Source: Achromobacter agilis
GTDB taxonomy: Bacteria; Pseudomonadota; Gammaproteobacteria; Burkholderiales; Burkholderiaceae_B
Direction: 5' to 3'
NCBI RefSeq assembly: GCF_900496965.1
Contig: NZ_UFQB01000023.1
Location: 1-64,000, forward strand
Length of the DNA stretch: 64,000 nt
Both the position numbers and the translations under genes were made by a program. Below the pieces are notes generated by a model that was not told the DNA's origin, ran no database searches, and saw only the letters and a program-made list of their open reading frames with translations. How positions within the stretch are numbered: position 1 is the stretch's first letter; each line of letters starts with the position of its first letter. Shown in pieces: positions 17,893 to 27,212 of this stretch.

Positions 17893-17931
17893 GGGCTTGT
17901 GCTTGGGGGCTGTTGTTTGAGTTCTTGAGAC

Positions 17932-18095
17932 GCCCGCCGCGTTGGGGGCCTGGGGTGCGCGGGGCCACGATTGCGGTCCGGAGCCTTCGCTCCGGACTTC
18001 CCCTGCGTCATCCTCGTCCAGGCCTTCGGCCTTCCCTACGGATTCCCTTGGGCTTATCGACGCCCCGCGCACCCCAGGCCCCCAACGCGACGGGC
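17932..18095 (+). repeat. Structured repeat A, copy 1 (164 nt)
   Basis: The arms 17938-17965 and 18062-18089 pair perfectly over 28 bp, extended by GCCCG / CGGGC beyond one C-A mismatch. Inside the closing stem lie two hairpins: 17976-17997 (arms GTCCGGAGC and GCTCCGGAC, loop CTTC) and 18020-18032 (arms AGGCC and GGCCT). Copies at 26727-26890 and 63058-63221 have exactly the same length, and an inverted copy lies at 63784-63946. Helix sequences differ between copies but pairing is kept. The element lies between the GGDEF-EAL gene and the aminobenzoyl-CoA operon. Confidence 0.9.
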
Positions 18096-18188
18096 TCTGG
18101 TGGTTGAAACCTGGCGGTCGCTGGGGAGGATCAGGTGCTTAGGGTTCTCGCCCCGGGTGGTGGGGTGATGGAGGATCTTGCGGGGCCC

Positions 18189-18224
18189 GCCTCGGGCCGG
18201 CCGCGCGGGCGGCTGGCCCGAGGC
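18189..18224 (+). repeat. Hairpin repeat B, copy 1
   Basis: Arms GCCTCGGGCC and GGCCCGAGGC enclose a second stem, GCCGC / GCGGC with loop GCGG. The hairpin starts 94 bases after the end of element A and is followed by GCTTACGCGGCGTCTTGCG-type sequence, as are the copies at 26984 and 63314. In the 63314 copy the outer arms change to CCCCATGCC / GGCATGGGG and still pair. Confidence 0.85.
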
Positions 18225-18281
18225 TTACGCGGCGTCTTGCGTCGTGATGGGAGCGCTGCGCGCGATTGTGGCGGGATGCTG

Positions 18282-18292
18282 GTGTCTGATAC
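18282..18292. repeat. Degenerate GTGTCWGACAC palindrome
   Basis: GTGTCTGATAC differs from the consensus at one position. It stands between hairpin B and element C, in the place where intact palindrome arrays stand at 63407-63468, and is followed by GAGATGACGG as at 269-276. It looks like a decayed member of the array family. Confidence 0.55.
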
Positions 18293-18319
18293 CTGTGTGA
18301 GATGACGGTCCGTCTCGTC

Positions 18320-18524
18320 ACTTGAACCCCGCCGCCGGATGGGTGGCGCGCGTACGGGTCTGCCTACGCAAGCGGCTGCCCTGCGCGCGCCACCCATCAC
18401 CGCTCATCCCCCAAACTCTGGGCGGCCTTCAGCACACCATCCTCCGCATGCGCGAAAGCGCGCACCGTCCCGACGCCCACCACCGCGTATGCCGTTTTCG
18501 GCCGCCCGGGCGGCCGAAAACGGC
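18320..18524 (+). repeat. Structured repeat C, copy 1 (205 nt)
   Basis: Arms GATGGGTGGCGCGCG (18338-18352) and its complement at 18384-18398 form a 15-bp stem. A second hairpin at 18491-18524 has 16-bp arms beginning GCCGTTTTCGGCCGCC. Between them is a stretch rich in CGCGAAAGCGCGCACCGTCC. The copy at 63516-63720 has the same length and the same first stem at the same offset, with a different but still self-complementary second hairpin. A partial copy is at 50870-50940. Confidence 0.88.
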
Positions 18525-18635
18525 GGGCGGCACAAGAACTCAACAATGACCTCCGCCCAACAAAGCTCGTCCCCATTTAAACCCCCACCGATCTAGATAC
18601 TTTCCCCATTTGCAACCCACCCCGGTCAGGTATAT

Positions 18636-18656
18636 ATTTCAAGCCTAAACTATCAA
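18636..18656. promoter_or_regulatory. Putative operator, copy 2 of a shared 21-nt motif
   Basis: This matches 6191-6211 at 17 of 21 positions, including the core CCTAAACTAT. It lies 72-92 bases upstream of the hydroxylase/reductase start. Together with the following AAGGTTTAAA it makes an imperfect inverted repeat (TTTCAAGCCT and AGGTTTAAA around nine bases), as expected for a dimeric MarR-type operator. Confidence 0.45.
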
Positions 18657-18727
18657 GGTTTAAATCTCTGCGGCCCCAGCTCCAGGAATACAGAGCGGTT
18701 GTCGCGTACCACGGAGCGTATACGGCA

Positions 18728-21079
18728 ATGAAAATAGCCTGCATTGGCGGCGGTCCCGCCGGTCTGTATTTCGGTCTGCTCATGAAGCTGCAGAACCCCG
18801 AGAACGAAGTCACCGTGATCGAGCGCAACCGCCCGTACGACACCTTCGGCTGGGGCGTGGTGTTCTCCGACGCCACCATGCAGAACCTGCGCGAAGCCGA
18901 CCCCGTCTCCGCCCAGACCATTGGCGACGCCTTCAACCACTGGGACGACATCGACATCCACTTCAAGGGCCGCAGCATGCGCAGCAGCGGCCACGGCTTC
19001 ATCGGCATCGGCCGCAAGAAGCTGCTGAACATCCTGCAGGCGCGCTGCGAGGACGTGGGCGTCAAGCTGGTGTTCGAGAACTTCGTGCAGGACGACCAGG
19101 CCATCGCCCGCGACTACGACGCCGACCTGGTCATTGCCTCGGACGGCATCAACAGCCAGATCCGCACCCGCTACGCGGATACGTTCCACCCCGATATCGA
19201 CCAGCGCCGCTGCCGCTTCGTCTGGTTGGGCACCAAGAAGGTGTTCGACGCCTTCACGTTCGCCTTCGTGCAGACCGAGCACGGCTGGTTTCAGGCCCAC
19301 GCCTACCGCTATGAAAACGGCATGTCCACGTTCATCGTGGAAACGCCCGAGGAAACCTGGCAGGCCGCCGGCATCGAGCAGATGAGCCAGGAAGAGGGCA
19401 TCGCCTATTGCGAAAAGCTGTTCGCGCCGTGGCTGGACGGCAATCCGCTGGTCAGCAACGCGTCGCACCTGCGCGGCTCGGCCATCTGGATCCGTTTTCC
19501 GCGCGTCATCTGCAACACCTGGGTGCACTGGAACTCGCTGGAAACCGCCCGTGGCCAGCGCCGCGTGCCCGTCGTGCTGATGGGCGACGCCGCCCACACC
19601 GCCCACTTCTCGATCGGCTCCGGCACCAAGCTGGCGCTGGAGGATGCGATCGAGCTGGCGCGCTGCCTGAGCGGCGCCGAAGGCAGCGTCGAAGCCGGCC
19701 TGAAGCACTACGAGGAAGTGCGCAGCGTGGAAGTGCTGAAGATCCAGAACGCCGCCCGCAACTCCACCGAATGGTTCGAAAACGTCGCGCGCTACGCCGA
19801 TCTGGAGCCCGAGCAGTTCGCCTATTCGCTGCTGACCCGCTCGCAGCGCATCTCGCACGAGAACCTGCGCCTGCGCGACCCGGCCTGGCTGGAAGGCTTC
19901 GAGCGCTGGATCGCGGAACACGCGGGCGCCGCCACGGCGCCGGGCGAGCGTCCGGCCCTGCCCATGCTGACGCCCTTCACGGTGCGCGGCGTGCGGCTCA
20001 AGAACCGCATCCTGGTTTCGCCGATGGCCATGTACTCCTGCACCGACGGCGTCCCGGGCGACTTCCACCTCGTCCACCTGGGCGCCCGCGCCATGGGCGG
20101 CGCCGGCCTGGTCATGGTGGAAATGACCTGCGTGTCGCCGGACGGCCGCATCACCCCGGGCTGCCCCGGCCTCTGGAACGACGAGCAGCGCAAGGCCTTC
20201 ACCCGCATCGTCGATTTCGTGCATGGCAACAGCGACGCCCGCATCGGCATGCAGCTGGGCCACGCCGGCCGCAAGGGCTCCACGCAGCTGGGCTGGCAGA
20301 AGATCGACCATCCGCTGGCCGAGGGCAACTGGCCGCTGATGTCCGCGTCCGCGCTGCCGTACATCGGAGGGGTGTCGCAGACGCCGCGCGCCATGACGCG
20401 CGCCGACATGGACGACGTGCGCGACAACTTCGTCGCCGCCGCGCGCCGCGCCGAGCAGGCCGGCTTCGACTGGCTGGAGCTGCACTGCGCCCACGGCTAC
20501 CTGCTGTCCAGCTTCATCTCGCCGCTGACCAACCGCCGCGAGGACGAATACGGCGGCAGCCTGGAAAACCGCCTGCGCTTCCCGCTGGAAGTGTTCCACG
20601 CCGTGCGTGCCGTCTGGCCCGAAAACAAACCCATGTCGGTGCGGATCTCCGCCAGCGACTGGGTGGAAGGCGGGATCACGGCCGACGACGCGGTGGAAAT
20701 CGCGCGCCACTTCAAGGCTGCCGGCGCCGACATGATCGACTGCTCGTCCGGCCAGGTCAGCAAGGAAGAAAAGCCCGTCTACGGCCGCATGTTCCAGACC
20801 CCCTTCGCGGACCGCGTGCGCAACGAGGCCGGCATTCCCACGATTGCGGTGGGCGCTATTTTCGAGGCCGACCACGCCAACGGCATCATCGCCTCGGGCC
20901 GCGCGGATCTCTGCGCCCTGGCGCGTCCCCATTTGGCCGACGCCTCCTGGACGCTACGCGAAGCGGCGCGGGTGGGCTACCGTGACGTAACGTGGCCGAA
21001 TCAGTACTTCGCCGGCAAGCGCCAGCTGGAAACCAATTTCGAACGCGCCGCCGCCATGGCGCAACTGGACATCAAATGA
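18728..21079 (+). CDS. 2-aminobenzoyl-CoA monooxygenase/reductase (or salicylyl-CoA 5-hydroxylase/oxidoreductase)
   Basis: 783 residues, about 85 kDa, two fused flavoenzymes. Residues 1-400 are a single-component FAD monooxygenase: [13 protein letters not shown] at the N-terminus binds ADP of [14 protein letters not shown] is the second motif, and [19 protein letters not shown] the third. Residues about 410-783 are an old-yellow-enzyme FMN reductase: [42 protein letters not shown] with the His-x-x-His of YqjM-type enzymes, and an ending [13 protein letters not shown]. This architecture is that of the Azoarcus evansii 2-aminobenzoyl-CoA enzyme, which hydroxylates and then reduces the ring. The salicylyl-CoA alternative cannot be excluded from sequence; the operon partners favour aminobenzoate. 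Confidence 0.9.
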   Translation: MKIACIGGGPAGLYFGLLMKLQNPENEVTVIERNRPYDTFGWGVVFSDATMQNLREADPVSAQTIGDAFNHWDDIDIHFKGRSMRSSGHGFIGIGRKKLLNILQARCEDVGVKLVFENFVQDDQAIARDYDADLVIASDGINSQIRTRYADTFHPDIDQRRCRFVWLGTKKVFDAFTFAFVQTEHGWFQAHAYRYENGMSTFIVETPEETWQAAGIEQMSQEEGIAYCEKLFAPWLDGNPLVSNASHLRGSAIWIRFPRVICNTWVHWNSLETARGQRRVPVVLMGDAAHTAHFSIGSGTKLALEDAIELARCLSGAEGSVEAGLKHYEEVRSVEVLKIQNAARNSTEWFENVARYADLEPEQFAYSLLTRSQRISHENLRLRDPAWLEGFERWIAEHAGAATAPGERPALPMLTPFTVRGVRLKNRILVSPMAMYSCTDGVPGDFHLVHLGARAMGGAGLVMVEMTCVSPDGRITPGCPGLWNDEQRKAFTRIVDFVHGNSDARIGMQLGHAGRKGSTQLGWQKIDHPLAEGNWPLMSASALPYIGGVSQTPRAMTRADMDDVRDNFVAAARRAEQAGFDWLELHCAHGYLLSSFISPLTNRREDEYGGSLENRLRFPLEVFHAVRAVWPENKPMSVRISASDWVEGGITADDAVEIARHFKAAGADMIDCSSGQVSKEEKPVYGRMFQTPFADRVRNEAGIPTIAVGAIFEADHANGIIASGRADLCALARPHLADASWTLREAARVGYRDVTWPNQYFAGKRQLETNFERAAAMAQLDIK

Positions 21080-21867
21080 ATGCAACTCTGCACCCCTTGG
21101 CCGGGCGCCATGCCCTGGTGACGGGCGGCGCCCGCGGCATCGGGCTGGCCTGCGCCCGGGCGCTGCTGCAGCGCGGCGCCCGCGTCACGCTCCTGGGCCG
21201 CGACGGCGCGGCGCTGGACGCGGCGGCTGACAGCCTGGCCAGCCTCGGGCAGGTGCAGGCCGTCAGCGCCGACATCGCGGACGAGGCGTCGGTGCGGACG
21301 GCCTTCGCCCAGGCCGAAGCGGAATTCGGGCCGGTGCTGGTGCTCGTGAACAACGCCGGCCAGGCGGTCAGCGAACGCTTCGACCGCACGGATTTCGCCT
21401 TGTGGCAGTCCATGATCGCCGTCAACCTGACCGGCACGTTCCACTGCATCCAGGCCGCCTTGCCGGGCATGCTGAAAGAAAAATGGGGGCGGGTTATCAA
21501 CGTAGCCAGCACCGCCGGCCTGATCGGCTATGGCTACGTCAGCGCTTATTGCGCGGCTAAGCACGGCGTGGTGGGACTGACCCGCTCGCTGGCGCTGGAA
21601 ACCGCACAGAAGGGCGTCACGGTCAATGCCGTCTGCCCCGGTTACACCGAAACCGACATCGTGCGCGGGGCGGTCTCGAACATCGTCGACAAGACCGGCA
21701 TGACCCCGGAAGCCGCCCGCGCCAAGCTGGCCGAACGCAACCCGCAGGGCCGCCTGGTGCAGCCCGAGGAAGTGGCTGAAACGGTTGCCTGGCTGGCCCT
21801 GCCGGCCTCGGCCTCCGTCAACGGCCAGGCCATTGCCGTCGACGGCGGCGAAGTGATGACCGGCTGA
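21076..21867 (+). CDS. Short-chain dehydrogenase/reductase of the aminobenzoyl-CoA operon
   Basis: 263 residues from the ATG at 21076, which overlaps the previous stop (ATGA). NAD(P)-binding [12 protein letters not shown], the catalytic Ser of [10 protein letters not shown] and the Tyr/Lys pair YCAAK define a classical [14 protein letters not shown] and the C-terminal [12 protein letters not shown] are also typical. In a CoA-ester pathway it would oxidise a 3-hydroxyacyl-CoA or a hydroxylated alicyclic CoA intermediate after ring reduction. Tight coupling to the hydroxylase/reductase supports a step shortly downstream of it. Confidence 0.92.
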   Translation: MNATLHPLAGRHALVTGGARGIGLACARALLQRGARVTLLGRDGAALDAAADSLASLGQVQAVSADIADEASVRTAFAQAEAEFGPVLVLVNNAGQAVSERFDRTDFALWQSMIAVNLTGTFHCIQAALPGMLKEKWGRVINVASTAGLIGYGYVSAYCAAKHGVVGLTRSLALETAQKGVTVNAVCPGYTETDIVRGAVSNIVDKTGMTPEAARAKLAERNPQGRLVQPEEVAETVAWLALPASASVNGQAIAVDGGEVMTG

Positions 21868-21911
21868 GGCCGGCGCCCCACCCATCCCGAAGATCCACGA
21901 ATGGAGACACC

Positions 21912-22769
21912 ATGAGCACCCAGCCCGAAGAACACACCATGAAGCACCACAAGCGCCCGTTCGCCGCTTACCAGGCGAAGACGTTCCTGTGGCAGGTGTC
22001 GGCCGACGGCAAGGTCGGCACGGTCACCCTGAACCGTCCCGAGCGCAAGAACCCGCTGACGTTCGACTCCTATGCCGAGCTGCGGGACCTGTTCCGGTCG
22101 CTGGTGTACGCCACCGACATCAAGGTCGTCGTGGTGACGGGCGCGGGCGGCAACTTCTGCTCGGGCGGCGACGTCCACGAAATCATCGGCCCCCTGACCA
22201 AGATGTCCATGCCCGAACTGCTGGACTTCACGCGCATGACGGGCGACCTGGTCAAGGCCATGCGCGCCTGCCCGCAGCCCATTGTGGCGGCGGTCGACGG
22301 CGTTTGCGCTGGCGCGGGTGCGATGGTCGCGCTGGCGTCCGACATGCGCCTGGGCACGCCCGCGGCGCGCACGGCCTTCCTGTTCACGCGGGTAGGCCTG
22401 GCCGGCGCCGACATGGGCGCCTGCACGCTGCTGCCGCGCATGATCGGCCAGGGCCGCGCGTCCGAGCTGCTGTACACGGGCCGCGCCATGACGGCGGAAG
22501 AGGGCGCCAGCTGGGGCTTCTTCAATGCCTTGCACGAGTCCGGCGCGCTGGCCGATGCCGCGCAGACGCTGGCCGCGCAACTGGCCGCGGGCCCGACGTT
22601 CGCCCATGGCGTTACCAAGAAGCTGCTGCACCAGGAATGGAACATGGGCGTGGACGAAGCTATCGAGGCCGAAGCCGAAGCCCAGGCGATCTGCATGCAG
22701 ACGCGGGATTTCCATCGCGCCTACGAGGCCTTCGTGGCAAAGCAAAAGCCGGTGTTCCAGGGGGACTGA
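21912..22769 (+). CDS. Enoyl-CoA hydratase/isomerase family protein
   Basis: 285 residues, with GGAGACACC directly before the ATG. The crotonase fold is shown by [15 protein letters not shown], the oxyanion-hole stretch [12 protein letters not shown] and [26 protein letters not shown]. The position of the second catalytic acid is occupied by [17 protein letters not shown], with Asp rather than Glu near the usual Glu164 site. A hydration or ring-opening step on an alicyclic CoA ester is plausible. It lies 44 bases after the SDR gene; a hairpin repeat follows the stop. Confidence 0.92.
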   Translation: MSTQPEEHTMKHHKRPFAAYQAKTFLWQVSADGKVGTVTLNRPERKNPLTFDSYAELRDLFRSLVYATDIKVVVVTGAGGNFCSGGDVHEIIGPLTKMSMPELLDFTRMTGDLVKAMRACPQPIVAAVDGVCAGAGAMVALASDMRLGTPAARTAFLFTRVGLAGADMGACTLLPRMIGQGRASELLYTGRAMTAEEGASWGFFNALHESGALADAAQTLAAQLAAGPTFAHGVTKKLLHQEWNMGVDEAIEAEAEAQAICMQTRDFHRAYEAFVAKQKPVFQGD

Positions 22770-22772
22770 TGG

Positions 22773-22860
22773 CCCACTCCCGAAGCGCCTGCGGCGCTTC
22801 CCCTTCAAGGGGGTGCCGGCGGCGGACCGGCGGAGCCGGATCCGCGCGGCCCCGATAGGG
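22773..22860. repeat. Intercistronic hairpin repeat, copy 2
   Basis: The same three-stem unit as at 7533-7617, again starting within a few bases of a stop codon. The first stem has gained a base pair (GAAGCGCC / GGCGCTTC around TGC), so pairing is conserved while sequence changes. The third stem CCGGC...GCCGG is identical. It probably acts as an mRNA-stabilising or attenuating hairpin inside the operon. Confidence 0.75.
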
Positions 22861-22906
22861 TGCAGGAACCCGGGATCGAAATGGTTGGATGCGATGAGGA
22901 ATCTAG

Positions 22907-24076
<1,170 letters not shown>

Positions 24077-24138
24077 GAGAGCCGCCGCGCTCCGGCGTCC
24101 AGGCAAGCAACAACACCGCATTAGCCAAGGGGAATTTC

Positions 24139-25779
24139 ATGGAAGCATCCGCCCACATCGACACTTTCGCCCGGGACAATCTGCCCCCGGGCGAACAATG
24201 GCCAGAGTTCCTGCTCGATGGTCCCGACGTGGCCTATCCCAAGCGTTTCAATTGCGCCGTCGAGTTGGTGGACGCCATGGTCGGGCGCGGCTACGGCGAC
24301 CGCATTGCGCTGCGCTGGCGCCAGGAGGGCAAGCCGGCCGTGATGACCTATCGCGAGCTGGCCGCATTGAGCAACCGCATCGCCCGCGTGCTGACCGAAG
24401 ACATGGGCCTCGTGCCCGGCAACCGCCTGCTGCTGCGCGGGCCGAACAATCCCATGATGGCCGCGTCCTGGCTGGCCGCGGTCAAAGCGGGCCTGGTCAC
24501 CGTGCCCACGATGCCGCTGCTGCGGGCCAAAGAGCTCAAGCAGATCATCGAGAAGGCGCAAGTGCAGGCGGTGCTGTGCGACGTCCGCCTGAGGGACGAG
24601 GCGGATTTCTGCGCGCAGGCCGGGCACGAGCATCATTGTCCCGCGCTGTCGAAAGTCATGTACTTCAACGACGCCGCGCCCGACGCGCTGGACGCGCTGA
24701 CCGCGGCCAAGCCGGACGCCTTCGACGCCTGCGACACGTCCGCCGACGATGTCTGCCTGATCGCCTTCACCAGCGGCACCACGGGCGCGCCCAAGGGCTG
24801 CATGCACTTTCACCGCGACGTGCTGGCGATGTGCGACCTGTTTCCCAAGCACGTCATCAAGCCGACCGCGGACGACATCTTCTGCGGCACGCCGCCGCTG
24901 GCCTTCACCTTCGGCCTGGGCGGCCTGCTGTGCTTCCCGCTGCGAGTGGGCGCCAGCACGGTGCTGGCGGAAAAGCTGTCGCCGGAAAGCCTGCTGGAAC
25001 TGATCCAGGAATTCCGCGCCACCATCGTCTTCACGGCGCCGACCTTCTACCGGCAGATGGCGGCGCTGGTCGGCAAGTTCGATATTGCTTCGCTGAAGAA
25101 GAGCGTTTCCGCCGGCGAGGCCCTGCCCGACGCCACGCGCCAGCTCTGGAAGGAAGCCACCGGCATCGAGATGATCGACGGCATCGGCGGCACGGAAATG
25201 ATCCACGTGTTCGTGTCCAGCCCGCCCGAGTCCGTGCGCCGCGGCGCGATCGGCCGCGTCGTGCCGGGGTATGTGGCGCAGATCGTGGACGACGAAATGA
25301 AGCCGGTGCCCAACGGCACGGTGGGCCGCCTGGCCATCAAGGGCCCCACGGGCTGCCGCTATCTGGCGGACGAACGCCAGCGCCGCTTCGTGCAGGACGG
25401 CTGGAACCTGCCCGGCGACACCTTTCTGCAGGACGATGACGGCTATCTGTTCTATCAGGCGCGCAACGACGACATGATCGTTTCCGCGGGCTACAACATC
25501 GCCGGCCCGGAAGTCGAGGACGCCCTGCTGCGCCATGAGGCCGTGGCCGAGTGCGGCGTGGTCGGCGCGCCCGACGACGAGCGCGGCCAGGTCGTGAAGG
25601 CTTTCGTGGTGCTCAAGCCGGGCTACGAGGCCGGCAGCGAGCTGACCGCTGCCCTGCAGCAGTTCGTCAAGGCCAGCATCGCGCCCTACAAGTACCCCCG
25701 CGCCATCGAGTTCGTGGATGCGCTGCCGCGCACGGAGACCGGCAAGCTGCAGCGCTTCGCGCTGCGCAAGATGGCGTGA
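24139..25779 (+). CDS. Aromatic acid-CoA ligase, probably 2-aminobenzoate-CoA ligase
   Basis: 546 residues, ANL superfamily. The AMP-binding core IAFTSGTTGAPKGCMHFHRDV, the A5 region DGIGGTEMIHVF, the A8 hinge DDMIVSAGYNIAGPEVE and the adenylation Lys in ETGKLQRFAL are present. Length and motifs place it in the benzoate-CoA ligase group rather than among fatty-acid ligases. The enzyme would activate the aromatic acid with ATP and CoA, the entry step of the pathway. An AAGGGGA ribosome-binding site precedes the ATG. 2-aminobenzoate as the substrate is inferred from the hydroxylase/reductase in the same operon. Confidence 0.9.
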   Translation: MEASAHIDTFARDNLPPGEQWPEFLLDGPDVAYPKRFNCAVELVDAMVGRGYGDRIALRWRQEGKPAVMTYRELAALSNRIARVLTEDMGLVPGNRLLLRGPNNPMMAASWLAAVKAGLVTVPTMPLLRAKELKQIIEKAQVQAVLCDVRLRDEADFCAQAGHEHHCPALSKVMYFNDAAPDALDALTAAKPDAFDACDTSADDVCLIAFTSGTTGAPKGCMHFHRDVLAMCDLFPKHVIKPTADDIFCGTPPLAFTFGLGGLLCFPLRVGASTVLAEKLSPESLLELIQEFRATIVFTAPTFYRQMAALVGKFDIASLKKSVSAGEALPDATRQLWKEATGIEMIDGIGGTEMIHVFVSSPPESVRRGAIGRVVPGYVAQIVDDEMKPVPNGTVGRLAIKGPTGCRYLADERQRRFVQDGWNLPGDTFLQDDDGYLFYQARNDDMIVSAGYNIAGPEVEDALLRHEAVAECGVVGAPDDERGQVVKAFVVLKPGYEAGSELTAALQQFVKASIAPYKYPRAIEFVDALPRTETGKLQRFALRKMA

Positions 25780-25799
25780 ACAGGCAACAAGGAATCCTC

Positions 25800-26225
25800 A
25801 TGGCAGCTCCCTTCATCAGCCAGGTCGAAGTCCGCTTCCGTCATTGCGATCCGGCGGGCATCGTCTTCTATCCCCGCTACTTCGAGATGATCAACGACTT
25901 CGTCGAGGAGTGGTTCGACAAGGGCATGGGGCTGCCGTTCCATGCATTGCACGTAGAGAGGCGGATCGGCACGCCGACGGCGTCGGTGCAGTGCGATTTC
26001 ACCGCGCCCAGCCGCTGGCACGAACGCCTGCGCCAGGTGCTGGAAGTGCAGCGCATCGGCGGCGCCTCGTTCAAGGTGCTGGTGAAGTTCGAAGGGCCGG
26101 ACGGCCAGCTGCGCCTGTCGGCGACGCTGACCATCGTGACGGTGGATTTGCGGACGATGAAGTCCATGCCGCTGCCTGCGGATCTGCGGGAACGCATGCA
26201 GGCTTATCTGGTTCCCGCGGCCTGA
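25800..26225 (+). CDS. Acyl-CoA thioesterase of the 4-hydroxybenzoyl-CoA thioesterase family
   Basis: 141 residues from the ATG at 25800, with AAGGA upstream. The hot-dog fold is marked by VRFRHCDPAGIVFYPRYFEMINDFVEEWF, containing the catalytic Asp of HCDPAG and the Tyr-Pro-Arg-Tyr element of the Pseudomonas-type 4-hydroxybenzoyl-CoA thioesterase. In CoA-dependent aromatic pathways such enzymes salvage CoA from dead-end aromatic thioesters. The gene sits 21 bases after the ligase gene. The protein is cytoplasmic. Confidence 0.93.
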   Translation: MAAPFISQVEVRFRHCDPAGIVFYPRYFEMINDFVEEWFDKGMGLPFHALHVERRIGTPTASVQCDFTAPSRWHERLRQVLEVQRIGGASFKVLVKFEGPDGQLRLSATLTIVTVDLRTMKSMPLPADLRERMQAYLVPAA

Positions 26226-26275
26226 GCGGCGGGAACCACCCTGTAGTTTGTTTTTCTTGAAAATAGGATGACGTT

Positions 26276-26680
26276 ATGAAGATTCTGCAACCGCCGGATT
26301 GGATGGCGCCCCGGGGCTATTCGAATGGCGTGCTCACCGAGATGCAGGTGGGCAGCAAGCTCGTTTTCGTGGGCGGGCAGGTGGGGTGGAATGGCCAGCA
26401 GCAGTTCGAGACGGACGACCTGGCCGACCAGGTGCGCCAGACGCTGGCGAATATCGTGGCGATTCTGGCGGAAGGCGGCGCCAAGCCGGAGCATATCGTC
26501 CGGATGACCTGGTACGTGACCGACAAGGACGAGTACGTGGCGGCCTATCCCGACATCGGTAAGCACTACCGGGAGTTGATCGGACGGCATTTCCCGGCGA
26601 TGACGGCGGTGGAGGTGGCCGATCTGGTCGAGGACCGGGCGAAGGTGGAGATCGAAGTTACGGCGGTGGTGCCGGCTTAG
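26276..26680 (+). CDS. RidA/YjgF family protein lacking the deaminase arginine
   Basis: 134 residues; AGGAT precedes the ATG at 26276. The trimeric Rid fold is recognisable (FVGGQVGW, DLADQVRQTLANIVAILAEGGAKPEHIVRMTWYV, VEVADLVEDRAKVEIEVTAVV). Canonical RidA hydrolyses reactive enamine/imine intermediates using an Arg in the stretch FPARSxVEV; here the stretch reads FPAMTAVEV, so the Arg is missing. It therefore belongs to another Rid subgroup. A role with an amino-substituted CoA intermediate is attractive because aminobenzoyl-CoA breakdown must release ammonia, but the sequence does not predict classical imine deaminase activity. Confidence 0.9.
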   Translation: MKILQPPDWMAPRGYSNGVLTEMQVGSKLVFVGGQVGWNGQQQFETDDLADQVRQTLANIVAILAEGGAKPEHIVRMTWYVTDKDEYVAAYPDIGKHYRELIGRHFPAMTAVEVADLVEDRAKVEIEVTAVVPA

Positions 26681-26726
26681 TGATTGCGTAGGCTATTTTT
26701 TTGCCTGTTGTTTGAGTTCTTGAGAC

Positions 26727-26890
26727 GCCCGACGCGACGGGGGCCTGGGGCGCGCGGGTCAACGATTGCGGTCCGGAGCCTTCGCTCCGGACTTCCCCGT
26801 CGTCATCTTCGTCACCGCCGTTGGCGGTTCCTTCAGATTCCCTCGGGCTTATCGACTCCCCGCGCGCCCCAGGCCCTCGTCGCGCCGGGC
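26727..26890 (+). repeat. Structured repeat A, copy 2 (164 nt)
   Basis: The arms 26727-26758 and 26859-26890 pair throughout apart from the same single-mismatch position as copy 1 and one G-T pair. Inner hairpins are 26771-26792 (GTCCGGAGC / GCTCCGGAC) and 26814-26828 (ACCGCC / GGCGGT, loop GTT). The second differs in sequence from copy 1 but remains paired. Here the right arm is followed by GGGCTTTTTC, so this copy could also terminate transcription from the RidA side. Confidence 0.9.
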
Positions 26891-26983
26891 TTTTTCAGTT
26901 GCAATCTGACGGCCGCTGGGGCGGTGGGTGTGCTTAGGGTTCTGGCTGCGGGCGGGGTGGTGGTGGAGGATCTTTCGATGCCC

Positions 26984-27018
26984 GCCTCATGCCGGCCGCG
27001 CGGGCGGCCGTGTGGGGC
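26984..27018 (+). repeat. Hairpin repeat B, copy 2
   Basis: Same position relative to element A as copies 1 and 3 (94 bases downstream). The inner GCCGC / GCGGC stem is identical. The outer arms GCCTCATGC and GTGTGGGGC pair only if G-T (G-U) pairs are allowed. That would be acceptable in RNA, less so in a DNA cruciform. Confidence 0.75.
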
Positions 27019-27098
27019 TTACGCGGCGTCTTGCGGTTGGTGCTGACGCTGCGCGCCGGTGGCAAGGGGGTAAATAAGTCAGGTGTCCATATGGTCAG

Positions 27099-27202
27099 GT
27101 GTCTGACACCCGTACGAGATGACGTCACGGCTTGCAGAGGTGTTGCCGGGTGTCAGACACCCCCCGCGGGACGACGTTGCCGCCCCGATTGGTGTCAGAC
27201 AC
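27099..27202. repeat. GTGTCWGACAC palindrome array 2 (three copies)
   Basis: Perfect copies start at 27099, 27150 and 27192 (spacings 51 and 42 bp). The first is followed by CCGTACGAGATGACG, as at 249. The array lies directly after elements A and B and ends 10 bases before the stop codon of the AraC-family gene on the other strand. Confidence 0.9.
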
Positions 27203-27212
27203 CTGCTCACCG

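Noticed and set aside
26859..26900. Element A copy 2 as a plain intrinsic terminator
   Set aside because: It has a stem followed by a T run, but the other copies lack the T run and the same three-helix architecture is kept, so termination cannot be the general function.
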